Positions 1-9,108 of a DNA stretch of 64,000 nt are shown here, one piece after another. The translations under genes were made by a program, and so were the position numbers. The number at the start of each line of letters is the position of its first letter. Position 1 is the stretch's first letter. Location: assembly GCF_014898815.1 (NCBI RefSeq), contig NW_026515516.1, positions 496,001-560,000 on the forward strand, read 5' to 3'. The notes under the pieces are model-generated. The model did no database searches. It was not told the DNA's origin and worked only from the letters and a program-made list of their open reading frames with translations. This DNA is from Panonychus citri (Eukaryota; Arthropoda; Arachnida; Trombidiformes; Tetranychidae).

Positions 1-1
1 T

Positions 2-214
2 GTAGTTGAGAACCAGTTATCATTTGAGGATTATAAAAATTCTCTTTTCAATGTGAAAACAGTTCGAAGGACAACACGTAGACTGGGATCAGAAAATCAC
101 ATTGTTCATCTATATGTAAACGATAAGATTGCTTTATCACCATTTGAAGATAAGCGTTACCTCATTGATTCTGTAAACTCTCTTGCCTATGGACACTACT
201 CAATAAAACAATAA
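2..214 (+). CDS. Polinton protein-primed DNA polymerase B, C-terminal end only
   Basis: An open frame enters from the left edge and stops at 212-214. It gives about 70 residues ending in a segment with DDKRY-like 'EDKRYLID' followed by 'SLAYGHYSI', which resembles the conserved C-terminus of Polinton/Maverick B-family polymerases. The catalytic exonuclease and palm motifs would lie left of the window, so activity cannot be judged. Its + orientation, converging on the - strand capsid/protease block, is a normal Polinton arrangement. Alternative: another protein with a chance C-terminal likeness, but the neighbouring genes make polymerase the best reading. Confidence 0.7.
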   Translation, partial: VVENQLSFEDYKNSLFNVKTVRRTTRRLGSENHIVHLYVNDKIALSPFEDKRYLIDSVNSLAYGHYSIKQ

Positions 215-246
215 TCTATTGAATTGTCTGTAAGATTTCTTCTTTC

Positions 247-330
247 TCGCGAATATAGTGATATCAATTTACTCGCGATTAAAAGGATCTCATTTTCCTC
301 GCGAATTATGAGAAATCCTCATTCTCGCGA
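247..330. repeat. Four TCGCGA sites at exact 26-bp spacing
   Basis: The palindrome TCGCGA starts at 247, 273, 299 and 325, exactly 26 bp apart each time, in otherwise AT-rich DNA. The 20-bp spacers are not obvious copies of one another, although the first contains TGATATCA and the third the inverted pair ATGAG/CTCAT. The array lies in the 199-bp gap between the converging ends of the polymerase and protease genes. It could be a degenerate tandem repeat, a protein-binding array or a transcription/replication control site; the sequence does not decide. Confidence 0.75.
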
Positions 331-413
331 GACCTGACCGATCACTGAATTTTTGAGCTCATGAGTTCGCGCCCACCCGGAGGAACTTGTTATTTCGAGT
401 TCACATTTTATTT

Positions 414-842
414 TTATTTTAATAGAGAGTAGTTTTTGTACATTAAATACTCATTTCTCGAATGGTTACAGCTTTTCATAAGTTTAAAGAAAGATTTTTT
501 GTTCGACATCAGTACAAAAAGTAAACAATAATAGCCACAAGCTGATGAATCATCTCCTTGATATTTTGATTTCGATATTTGATAGAAGGAAACGCTTCTC
601 TGCATGAATGATAAAATTTCAGGAGGAGGGGGTCGTCCGAAAGAGTCAAAGTAAATAGCTCTACGGTTACTGTCAATGTATACCGATACCCAATGTGAAC
701 CTGGTTGGTAAGAAGGATCCAAATTTACAATGTAATTTATTTTTGTTGTTGGAATCACCAAAGGTAAATTATTGATTGAATAAACTCCACCGAAAAACTT
801 GTTTCCAGACAATAACATTTCCAGCTCTCTCGATGTTAACAT
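414..842 (-). CDS. Adenovirus-type cysteine protease (Polinton PRO)
   Basis: 142-residue ORF, apparently intact. In Polintons this maturation protease is thought to process capsid and core proteins. Motifs in family order: a His in 'GSHWVSVY' (about residues 49-56), an acidic residue in 'YFDSFG', a downstream Gln, and the nucleophile Cys in 'SSACGYYC' (about 100-107). This matches the H-D/E-Q-C arrangement of the adenain (C5) family. Length is short of adenovirus protease (about 200) but usual for Polintons. The ATG at 840-842 is the only good start. It is the last gene of the - strand block, directly after the major-capsid-like gene. Confidence 0.85.
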   Translation of the reverse strand: MLTSRELEMLLSGNKFFGGVYSINNLPLVIPTTKINYIVNLDPSYQPGSHWVSVYIDSNRRAIYFDSFGRPPPPEILSFMQRSVSFYQISKSKYQGDDSSACGYYCLLFVLMSNKKSFFKLMKSCNHSRNEYLMYKNYSLLK

Positions 843-856
843 CCTTTGTTAATCAC

Positions 857-2106
857 TCAATAATCTATTACAACGGTTCGCTCTCTGTCAACTGTTATCA
901 GGTTATCAAATTGTCCAAGTACAATCAGTTTAACTTGTTTAGTCAATGTTTTAGAAAATCTAATTTCACATCTTATAGACCCTCGCCTAAGTAGATTTAG
1001 TGTTCCCGTTTCTCCCCCCAGTGTACCATCACTACTCAAATCAAAGGCAAATAGGCAATAATTTGACTTGTATTTGTCATAGTCAATGTCACATTGCGGG
1101 ATTCCGTCGTCTTGACCAGTGTAACGGTAAAGATTGATAAATTCTCTCATGTACAAGTTTCCTCAAAGTCAGGTTGGTATGGGACTGTTGGTACATGGTT
1201 ACCGTCAACATTCAAAGCTAAGTGAGAAACTGAAAAATTGTCAAATTTAAATGGGCCTGACTGTCGATCACCAGAAAATGATTCTTCACTAACAAAGCCT
1301 AAGATGATACGCTTAGGTAGGAAGCCATTGAACAAATTTTCAACTGTTATCATGTTAACATCCTTTGTTATTGTAAAGTTTTTCATTTCGTTTCTTATGA
1401 TGAAATATTTTGCTGGTACTCTACTAAGTGTTGTGAGAAGTGCTGCTTGAGCATCGGGAAATAGTTTAACCCTTCTAACAAACAATGATAAACTTGTTAT
1501 TTTAGTTTTATATGTTTCTGTGTCAGCCTCAGTTGTTGCCCAAACTGGAAAGGTTAACGGACTTCGGGTTAGTTTGAAAGTCATGGGTAATCCACTCACC
1601 ATCAATCGATCTTGTTGACAAATGGGTAAATGTAAACGAAAGAATAGATCATAGGTTCGACTTGCAACAACAAATTGAGGTTCTTTTCGTGAAAGGTTAC
1701 CAGTGTCCACAGGGTTGGGAAATTTATAAAGAAGATCTTCAAGAAAAGCCTGATAGTGGTACATGTTTGAAGCTTGACATAAGTTTACACCATTGAGAAA
1801 TAAGTCGATTTGCTCAAATAGAGCATTCCCAAAATTGCGAGCCATCATTGCTTTTACTGCATTTTTTGTTGGTTCATTTGTTCCATCAATTATTTGAACT
1901 TTCATGTGTAACATTGTAGCCGCCATATCTGTCATATCCTCAGAAGGTGGAACTGCAATTTCATAGACAAGGCTACTTTCCAGGCTTGCCGATGGTCGGT
2001 ATTCAGTTTCATAGCTTGACTCTATTGTTACTTGTGTAGATGGAACTGTAAACAAGGTTAGCTCACTTTTCCCTGCCGGGTTTGAGTCAACGTGTAGATA
2101 CTCCAT
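857..2106 (-). pseudogene. Major capsid-like (double jelly-roll type) protein, broken by one frameshift
   Basis: Two overlapping frames make up the gene. The N-terminal part (1147-2106, 319 codons) begins 'MEYLHVDSNPAGKSEL' and contains the family region around 'QIDLFLNGVNLC'. The C-terminal part (857-1156, about 99 codons) carries 'LFAFDLSSDG' and 'LIVLGQFDNLI'. This resembles the invertebrate 'F54H12.2-like' Polinton capsid family, about 420 residues, usually read in one frame. The parts overlap by 10 nt and are offset by -1, so one base is probably missing near 1147-1156. The gene start overlaps the stop of the upstream pX-like gene (TAATG). Which Polinton capsid class this family belongs to is from memory and is the least certain point. 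Confidence 0.65.
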
Positions 2107-2591
2107 TATCCGAAAATATCCTTTCTTTGCTTTCTTTTCTTACTTTTACTTTTCACTCGTTTTACACTTCTCTTACGCTGGACAGTTTTTCTTCTTCTTC
2201 GTCTCTTTTTAGCCTTGACTGCTTTGATTAATTTCTTATATGCTTGTAATCCTACATTACCAGAACCTTTTTGCTCTAATAACTTGTTCACTTTAGCTAT
2301 AGATTGAGTTGTTGCATTTCGAAGCCCTTCTTTTGCTCTCTCTTTCAATGCATCTTTAAACCTTCTCTTCTCCAACATATCAGCTCCAACGTTTACCCCT
2401 GTACGTAGAAACTGTTTACCCAGAAATTTCAGAATAGGAATTCCAAATCTTGCAATTAACGTACCTATCCCATACCCTCTTTGATATGGTGAACCTTTGA
2501 AAACACTTATATCACCGAAACCACTTCCTACTTGAGACGCGAAAAACCTTTGCAGGTCTGATTCACATGAACAATGAACTTTTCTTGACAT
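2106..2591 (-). CDS. pX/pVII-like basic virion core protein (Polinton)
   Basis: 161-residue intact ORF. The N-terminal third has a Gly-rich block with 'YQRGYGIGTLIARFG' (about residues 36-50) and a predicted amphipathic segment. The C-terminal 40 residues are almost solid Lys/Arg, including a run of five Arg. This profile is typical of adenovirus pX/pVII-like DNA-condensing or membrane-active proteins in Polintons and adintoviruses. The gene lies between the two capsid-type genes, and its stop overlaps the start of the next one. Function is inferred from composition and context; no enzymatic motif is present. Confidence 0.65.
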   Translation of the reverse strand: MSRKVHCSCESDLQRFFASQVGSGFGDISVFKGSPYQRGYGIGTLIARFGIPILKFLGKQFLRTGVNVGADMLEKRRFKDALKERAKEGLRNATTQSIAKVNKLLEQKGSGNVGLQAYKKLIKAVKAKKRRRRRKTVQRKRSVKRVKSKSKKRKQRKDIFG

Positions 2592-2625
2592 TTTTTTTTA
2601 TTCTCAGTGATAGTTTTACAATTTC

Positions 2626-4516
2626 TTATACAACTTTTTTCAAATGTAACCCAATACAAACTCGACCTGAGTTGAATTTTACTTGTTCTCCGGTCTCATC
2701 ACTTAAAATGAAGTTAACATCTTCCATTCTATTTGACCTTAGCGGATAATAATGAGGCTTCATGAATCTTTCATGAATTATTTGCTTTTTTCGTCTCCTC
2801 TCAAGGGTAAAACACGAAGGACCTTGCTGATTTGTCTCCAACAAAGTGCTCAGATACAATGTCAGAGTTTACAAACATCAAGTGAGGCTGGAAATCAAGA
2901 GCAGCAGGTTTCTCGGCACTCATGCTAACCTCGTTTGTGGTTAGTAATCGGCCAATTTTATCTAGGTAACCATAAGCATCGAACCCAAGAGCAGAAATAA
3001 AAGCTGAATCATTGAAGTGAGGGACTATAATTCGATTATCTAAGTATCCTCTGTGAACGATAATTTTCCCGCTTACCAGTTCAACAAAAGGCACTTTATC
3101 ATCTTCACTAATAGTCAGTTCATTCTCTACCAATGGTTTGAATTTATATAATTGCCGTCTAACTCTTTCAATATCTTCAAGTAATTGATTTTTTTCAGCT
3201 TTCTGTTTAACCAAATCATCATTCAATCTAACCACTTCATTGGCCAGAGAGTCATGTTTATCTTTCAACTCTTTCAAAGTCATTTCAACAGCATTTTTCT
3301 CTGAAGCGATAGATTCAACCATTTGATTCAATGTGTTTAGTTCTTCCTTTGGAACGAGTTCGGCTATTTTATCTCTTAGCTCAGCTTCAACTTTTTGTAA
3401 TTCACTCACTTTTGCTCTCGATTCTTTCAAGGTCTGCTGATAGACTTGCTCTCTATCCTCCATCAGTTTCACTTTGTTTGTGTAAGTACCAGATTCTTCT
3501 TGAATTTGATCCTTTACTTTTTGTAGCTCCTCTCCTTGCTCCAGCTTACATCTTTCTAATTTTTTCTCATATTCCAAGACTTTCTCTGAATTAGTTGACT
3601 TAGCGTCGAGCAAGTCTCTTTCGATCTTTTAACTTGGCATCGGTTTCCTCCTTACATCATATTTCTCTTGCAATGCCAAAAGGTTTGCATCACGTTCACT
3701 TTTTAGTATTTCAAGTTCACTTCGTAGTTTTGAGGCTTCAACGTTCTTGGCCATAGCATCATCTTGCCATCGTTTTAATCTTAACAAGGCATCTCTCAAA
3801 TCTTTCTTCAGATGATAAATCTCGGAATCTTTGTTAGGTTGTTTCTCAAGTTTGTTTATCTTTTCAGTTTGATCAGCCAACAATTTTTGTGCAACTAATT
3901 TATACTTAGCAAAATCATCTTCAGTGTCGATTCTTGAAGCTAGGTTAGCATTAACAACTGCTACTTCTTTGTTTTTTTCTGACATCTCGGTGGACAGAGA
4001 GGCAATTTCCTGTTCTTTTGCTTTTACTTTTCCACTCATCTCATCGATTTGCTTTAGAAGCTCTTCAAATGCTGCTAAACCTTTGCTTTTAATCTCTTTC
4101 AAATGAGCCAATTTTTCTTCAGTTGTGAAATTTGCACTTTCAACTTTCAAAAGTTTATTAATAGACTCCATAATATCTCTTTTGGGTCGTTTTGCTTTTG
4201 TTGTATTATAATGTTTTCGCATACTAGTGTTTATTTTATCAATTATTGATCTCTTATCATCATTAGCTTCCAACATTACGTCCAGCTTAACCTTTTGTCC
4301 GAAGCCATCAATTAACAGGTGAAGCGACAAGCTTCGGGCGGTTGCACTTATGTCTGATGGGTAAAAAATCTCTTGAAGACCTACTAACCACTCACCGTTT
4401 AGATCAATTGCTCGAGCTAAACGATTTGAAAATTTTGTCAAAGTATTCTGAGGAAAGATGTCCATTGACGCATTTGATACTGCTTCAATGAAATATTCTT
4501 GAGGTTGGTTCCACAT
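2626..4516 (-). pseudogene. Minor-capsid/penton-like protein with long coiled-coil insertion, disrupted
   Basis: Three consecutive pieces look like one gene. The N-terminal piece (3629-4516) starts 'MWNQPQEYF' and has 'LNGEWLVGLQEIFYP', a motif I associate with the N-terminus of the second Polinton capsid protein. The middle piece (2801-3613) is in the same frame after a TAA at 3629-3631. The C-terminal piece (2626-2859) contains 'KPHYYPLRSNRMEDVNF' and a final beta-rich block and is reached by a frameshift near 2805-2855. About 345 residues between the conserved ends (nt about 4200 to 3150) are heptad-rich, charged coiled coil. The stop and the frameshift imply this copy cannot make the full product. 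Confidence 0.6.
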
Positions 4517-5566
4517 CTTGAACCCACTGATTGAATTTACTTGGATAATCTAGCCACTTAACAAAGTACTCCTTTTTCTTGCTACTTGGATTTATTCTTG
4601 TTCTTAATATTTTCTCGATCTGATATAAGCTCGGTTCTATAGCTTGGATAAGCTCATTATGGTAAAAACTGATGTGATCCTTTCACCAGCATAATCCTAG
4701 CCAATAAACCCAACCTTGTGGTGTTCTCTTGTGTTTCTTATTGTAAAATTTCCAATTTGAAGTTTCGCTTAGCTCCTTTCTCGAATATTCCTTTCTCTTA
4801 TTCGGACCTTTGCACCCACAGAAAAGGCTTGTAATTGGCATTACTTTTCGGATGACTTTTTCTTATATTTCTCAATACTGTTGAAGAGTTTTCATCATTC
4901 ACTTCTACCGGTGACATGCCAATTGTCCGATGGAAGGACTTATTATATGATTCTATTATTTCTTCAAGTACATCGATATATTTACCAGTATTCACATGAT
5001 GTAAATAACGATAAATCCTAGCTCTTAGTGTACCATTGAATCTCTCCACAATTGCACATTTTATCACACCATCGGTAGCAAAAAAGTGATTGATTTTTTT
5101 GCGAATCATCAGAGCCTTGAAGTCTGAGTTGGCAAACTCTTTACCCTGGTCACTTTGTAACTTTTCTGGTACTCTTTGCTTAGAGAAAATATTCTCTAAT
5201 GCTTGAACAACCTCAAGGCCTGTTTTTTTTCTTATCGGTCGTGACCAGGCAAATTTACTGAAACAATCAATAACGTTGAGTAGGTAACGGTAACCATCGT
5301 TATACTGACTGACCCAGGACATATCCATCAAATCTATTTGCCATTGTTCATCAATCTTGTTAACTAAAATTGGTAATCGAGGAAATTTATTTTATTCTGT
5401 TTGAAAAGAACGTAAGTGTCTTGATCCTTTAACCATTTATGTACATCGCTCAATTTAGCAGATGGATCAATCTTTTAATTGCCTTGAACAGTCGATTTAC
5501 TCCACCAAATGATCCTATCGCTTTCGGCGAGTAATATTCTCTCTAACGTTGGAAGCTTTCAGCCAT
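4485..5566 (-). pseudogene. Polinton retroviral-type integrase (rve core plus chromodomain), multiply frameshifted
   Basis: The core is open in 4798-5331: 'IDLMDMSW' with the first Asp, 'QSDQGKEF' with the second, and 'IVERFNGTL' with the Glu 34 residues later, i.e. a DDE triad. Upstream, between 5566 and about 5390, sequence of the N-terminal region ('YYSPKAIGSFGGVNRLF', then 'VHKWLKDQDTYVLF') continues through at least two frameshifts, and an in-frame TAG follows the possible start at 5564-5566. Downstream, a chromodomain-like end ('YQIEKILRTRI', 'EYFVKWLDYPSKFNQWV') runs to a stop at 4485-4487 after further shifts near 4798 and 4690. The 3' end overlaps the start of the coiled-coil capsid gene by 32 nt. 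The enzyme is recognisable but inactive as written. Confidence 0.88.
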
Positions 5567-5627
5567 GATATGTTCACTTGTTTTAATTTCTCCTTTGCTT
5601 TAGGGTTATTGATGTGGCTTAAACATT

Positions 5628-6230
5628 CTACAGTTTTTTATGTACTTTAATACTTGTTGTTCCATTTGGTGCTCTCCCAGTATAGTTTTTAGACTGTAAA
5701 TATTCAACTATTCTTTCAATGTCACTACCTTTGATTTTTCCATCGTCACTGATTATTTTATTATCACCTAAATCACTCTCTTTTTTCAACAAGGACAGTA
5801 GATCGTTTGTTCTTGTTTGTTGGGGGGTTGATGATGATGATGACGATGGTTGTCTGTAAAATGGTGAATTTTTTGACGGTTCCTCAGTCTCATTATTATA
5901 CGTGTTATCCAAAGTAGTATGGAAAGAGTCTTCTGAACCATCAAACTTGATATTATTTCCATCTGAACTCTCATTACCTTCTTCTTTTTTTATATCTTGA
6001 TACATTCGATATCTTGCTTTCAACTCATTTCTTAGACGACTTTCATCTTTTTCTTTTGCCTTTTCTTTCTTCATGTCATCTTGCATCATCAATTGGTTGA
6101 TGAGTTTAACTTTTACACTATTCGGTAAATCAGAGCTCATAATCGGCTCAAAGTCTGTTTGTTTCCGCTTATTAACATTGTTGTTGTACTGGTCTTCAGG
6201 AATCAGTACCATACGAGTTGTTGTATTCAT
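5628..6230 (-). CDS. Uncharacterised Polinton protein, acidic/Ser-rich
   Basis: 200 residues beginning 'MNTTTRMVLIPEDQY', with Asn/Ser/Glu-rich low-complexity sequence in the middle (about 80-140, including a run of six Ser) and a more ordered C-terminal third ('IERIVEYLQSK'). Homologous-looking ORFs starting with a 'MVLIP' motif sit beside Polinton integrases; their role is unknown to me. The frame ends in an A-rich run, and a plausible C-terminal extension continues in another frame to about 5517, so the true end may have been lost by a small indel. The ATG overlaps the stop of the preceding gene as TAATG. Confidence 0.55.
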   Translation of the reverse strand: MNTTTRMVLIPEDQYNNNVNKRKQTDFEPIMSSDLPNSVKVKLINQLMMQDDMKKEKAKEKDESRLRNELKARYRMYQDIKKEEGNESSDGNNIKFDGSEDSFHTTLDNTYNNETEEPSKNSPFYRQPSSSSSSTPQQTRTNDLLSLLKKESDLGDNKIISDDGKIKGSDIERIVEYLQSKNYTGRAPNGTTSIKVHKKL

Positions 6231-6566
6231 TATTCAATTTGCTTTGAAAGTAAATTTGCGAGAATTGTTATAGCTGGAACAAGTAAACCTTTTAGCAATC
6301 CACCTTTCTGAACTAGAATTCTTTTTGCATTTCGACGAGTAATTTTACCACCGAGTCTTCGAATATCTTTTTTGAACCGTTTCACACGAGCTTTTTGTCT
6401 CGCTGTCAAATGAATGTGTCCTTTCAATATTTTAGCTGCTATTTCTTTTATAACTTTCAATACGTTACATGGACAAGATGTTAACAATTTTTTACGTTCA
6501 ATTAGTTTTTTTGCTTTACTTAACTTTTAAAGCTGGTAAGACCGCGATCGCTTTTGAAACAGACAT
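6230..6566 (-). pseudogene. Small basic Polinton protein with QKGG motif, N-terminus frameshifted
   Basis: The main frame (6230-6487) gives 85 residues: Cys-rich start, a Lys/Arg-rich centre ('ARVKRFKKDIRRLGG'), then 'LVQKGGLLKGLLVPAITIL', a hydrophobic tail after a Gly-Gly. Small proteins with this 'QKGG + hydrophobic' end recur in Polintons and are probably virion-associated. A better N-terminus starting at the ATG 6564-6566 ('MSVSKAIAVLPALK') joins through a frameshift near 6515-6530. It lies directly downstream of the ATPase gene. Function is not known. Confidence 0.55.
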
Positions 6567-6624
6567 TTTTTAACATAGTAAAATTTATTCATTTCTTATA
6601 CAATTTAAATCTGATAGGCATAAA

Positions 6625-7242
6625 TTACTTCCTTTCTCCCAAAACATCTGTTAACAATCTAACTTCATCGGGTGTATCAGGCTTACAGTCAATGAATAAG
6701 TATGAAAAAGGGCTTCTCGTCGCGTTTTCAAATATCTGTCTGAACTGTGCTGAACGTCCGGGAAACATTTGCTTAGCTAACATTGTTGAAATGGATTTAT
6801 CTCTTGGGTTTTTAAACAAAACAATATAATGAGAGTTTAAAGATATATTTCTTGACTCACCACCTTTTACAAAAAAGTTTTGCACTAATAAAATTACTGA
6901 TAGGTTTCTATGATGACTCCCTTTCGTAAAAAGCTGTGATACTATCTTTGAGTTAGACGATTCATGCATCAAGTCATCAATTATTATTAAATGAGGACTT
7001 TTACCATCAATCTTATCAAAAAAATTGTCTGGTAATCCTTTGATAAACTGAACACTTTCCATCTCGTTGAAGATTGGTTGGTACTCTGCATAAAAGTATG
7101 TTATCAATGTTGGAACTGGACTTATTGTTTTCTCTCTATTTTCAGTTAGTCTCTTCACCCAAAATGATTTTCCACATCCACTGGGTCCTGCCACCATCAT
7201 TGTGAATGGGTGTCTCAAGTATATTGAATACATGTTGTTCAT
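6625..7242 (-). CDS. FtsK/HerA (A32-like) genome-packaging ATPase (Polinton)
   Basis: 205-residue intact ORF. Walker A is 'GPSGCGKS' (about residues 19-26) and Walker B 'HLIIIDDLM' (about 86-94); a sensor-like 'VILLVQNFF' follows, and the protein ends 'YLFIDCKPDTPDEVRLLT', a family-typical C-terminus. Such ATPases pump DNA into capsids in nucleocytoplasmic large DNA viruses and are present in Polintons. Length fits the short Polinton version. It is the 5'-most gene of the - strand block. No damage is visible. Confidence 0.87.
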   Translation of the reverse strand: MNNMYSIYLRHPFTMMVAGPSGCGKSFWVKRLTENREKTISPVPTLITYFYAEYQPIFNEMESVQFIKGLPDNFFDKIDGKSPHLIIIDDLMHESSNSKIVSQLFTKGSHHRNLSVILLVQNFFVKGGESRNISLNSHYIVLFKNPRDKSISTMLAKQMFPGRSAQFRQIFENATRSPFSYLFIDCKPDTPDEVRLLTDVLGERK

Positions 7243-7332
7243 TTCAAATCTTTATCACTCAGATAATCTTATATGATTCATTTAAATTAGCATAAATTTT
7301 GAGACAAAGTTACATTAAACAGGACAGGAAAT

Positions 7333-7412
7333 GTGCATTTTGAAAAGTGTATTTTGAAAAGTGCATTTTAAGTCATACTTGCATTTAAGGGGTACCTGCA
7401 TTTAAGGGGTAC
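7333..7412. repeat. Two adjacent short tandem repeats beside the Polinton
   Basis: GTGCATTTTGAAAA at 7333-7346 is followed by a copy with one change at 7347-7360 and a partial third at 7361-7372. GCATTTAAGGGGTACCT at 7381-7397 is followed by a near-complete copy at 7398-7412. They begin about 90 bp upstream of the ATPase start and may be subterminal repeats of the Polinton or its promoter region. No inverted partner is in the window. Confidence 0.6.
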
Positions 7413-7440
7413 ACTCTTATACTACTATGAGTATTTCTGT

Positions 7441-9108
7441 TAGTCAATATAATTGTAATTCATTTATTATCATGATTATTGAGGATTTCAGGTTCATCAG
7501 ATTGGTGGTTACGAATCAGGTAGACGAAAAAGAGAAATTGAATTTTTTTCTTCTCCCTCTTCGTTTATTAATTCGATTGGTTTATTAATGTAATATTATC
7601 ATCATATTTTCGTAACAATCAGAAGCCAATCAACCTGGTAGAGAATCAAATTAAATAACAAATAAAGATACAGTTTAATATTAGTTGATCAACAATAACA
7701 TGATGATAACCTTGAGAATCCATGATGAAAATGTATTTTTTTCTGTTCTGTGTACCTAAAGGGTTATTGGGAGTCTCGAATTGTTATATTATTAATAATA
7801 TCTCCTTCAAGACTGTAGTGATTTTGTCAGCATTTAGCTTGTCAGAATTGTTCATAATTCTGTGATTTTATCCAATACATTTCTCAAGCTTTTTGGTGAG
7901 AGATCTATTTTTTATCTTGTACATAATTCATTTGCTCCTTCCATTGACTCCAATGAGCATTATCGTTACACTGAAACTGAATACAGAAAAAAAAAGGTTA
8001 GCATTTTCCACCGGATTTACTTTTCCACTTTTTACCCCTTGGGTTTCATGAGAGATTGTGATACAATATTTTATTTCCTTTGATTTATCGGCCATGTAAC
8101 TAACTTTATTTTTTGTCTCTTCCAGAACTTTATCTTCATTTACAAGCACAATGATACAGTACTTACAGTCTCATGGAGTGACCTTTACCTTCAGGGTCAT
8201 TTTTTTTCCATCCCAATTCCGTCTAGAAATCGTCTATCCATTCAAGTCATTGTTTTTTCCTCCTCTGTTGAATTTGTGATTGATATCATAATTATTTATC
8301 CATGTACATTGAATAGTTTGCACTGAATTTGTTGAACTTCAATGAAAATCATGAGCTGGTCAGTGAATCTTTCAATGTTTAAATCAATGAGTTAAATTAA
8401 CTAATTGTTATACCAATCAAAACCTTCCAGTGTAAAAACTTTCTGTTGGAAACTGTAATTTATGCTCGCTAATTGGTAATCAGCTAAATTGTTAATAGTT
8501 TCTTGATTGCTCAGTATTAATGAATGAACTGAAAATTATGTAATGATCATAACAAAGGCTTGTGATGATAAATGTAATATAAAAGATGAAAATATTAGTT
8601 TATTGATTGTCTATTATAATGAATTGTAATTCCCTTTGAATCTTCATCTTCATCCTTTTCTTTATATTGTAATTGTTACTTTAATTATCATTATCACTAT
8701 TAATCAGGATTCCAAGCCAATTGAATAATAGCTAATCAATAATATTAATAACGATAATGACTCTTGATTGTTCATTTTCATCCATATTAATGTTATTGTG
8801 ACAAATTTGCATACAAGATTTTTTTTTCTCGTGTATTAATATTAATACAATGAGATAGCATATCCATGTAAGGTCAAGAGTTAATTATCCGTTAGTAAGG
8901 GTTTGATCAATTGGATTAACGATTTAATGATATTGTGCGTAGTTGATTAATAATTACATTTTTTTTTCTTCCATTGGAATAAAAGATTAATAATTAAAAC
9001 GTAAAATTTGATATCTTAGTACAAGAGAGTCAAATGGTCCTGAGTCCGTTACAAATGGTCAATTCTGTTCAATTCTGCTGGTAGTTGGTCAATTTTACTT
9101 CTTACTAG
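7441..9108. other. Non-coding region between Polinton and GPCR gene
   Basis: AT-rich DNA with no convincing exon. Two 73-codon ORFs overlapping on opposite strands at 7862-8149 show no recognisable domain or family likeness and are treated as chance. The right part presumably holds the 3' UTR of the GPCR gene, whose stop is at 9109-9111. Confidence 0.5.

Larger units (their letters stand above)
1..7440. mobile_element. Polinton/Maverick DNA transposon, left part outside window, partly decayed
   Basis: A cluster of Polinton hallmark genes is seen: the polymerase B C-terminus on + (2-214), then on - a protease, two capsid-type proteins, a pX-like basic protein, a retroviral-type integrase with chromodomain and an A32-like packaging ATPase. 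Polintons are 15-20 kb self-synthesising elements with terminal inverted repeats; only about 7 kb lie here, because the rest of the polymerase gene runs off the left edge. Gene packing is virus-like: stop and start codons overlap as TAATG at 2104-2108 and 6228-6232. Several genes carry frameshifts or stops, so this copy is probably not autonomous. The right boundary is a guess: short tandem repeats at 7333-7412 may lie near the terminus, but no terminal inverted repeat could be matched inside the window. Confidence 0.88.

Noticed and set aside
2817..2825. AAGGACCTT in the Polinton capsid gene
   Set aside because: Only the 9-bp core is palindromic; the flanks do not pair, so it is not a member of the LTR-element palindrome family.
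7862..8149. Two overlapping 73-codon ORFs on opposite strands
   Set aside because: No domain, signal or splice context; length is within chance for AT-rich DNA.
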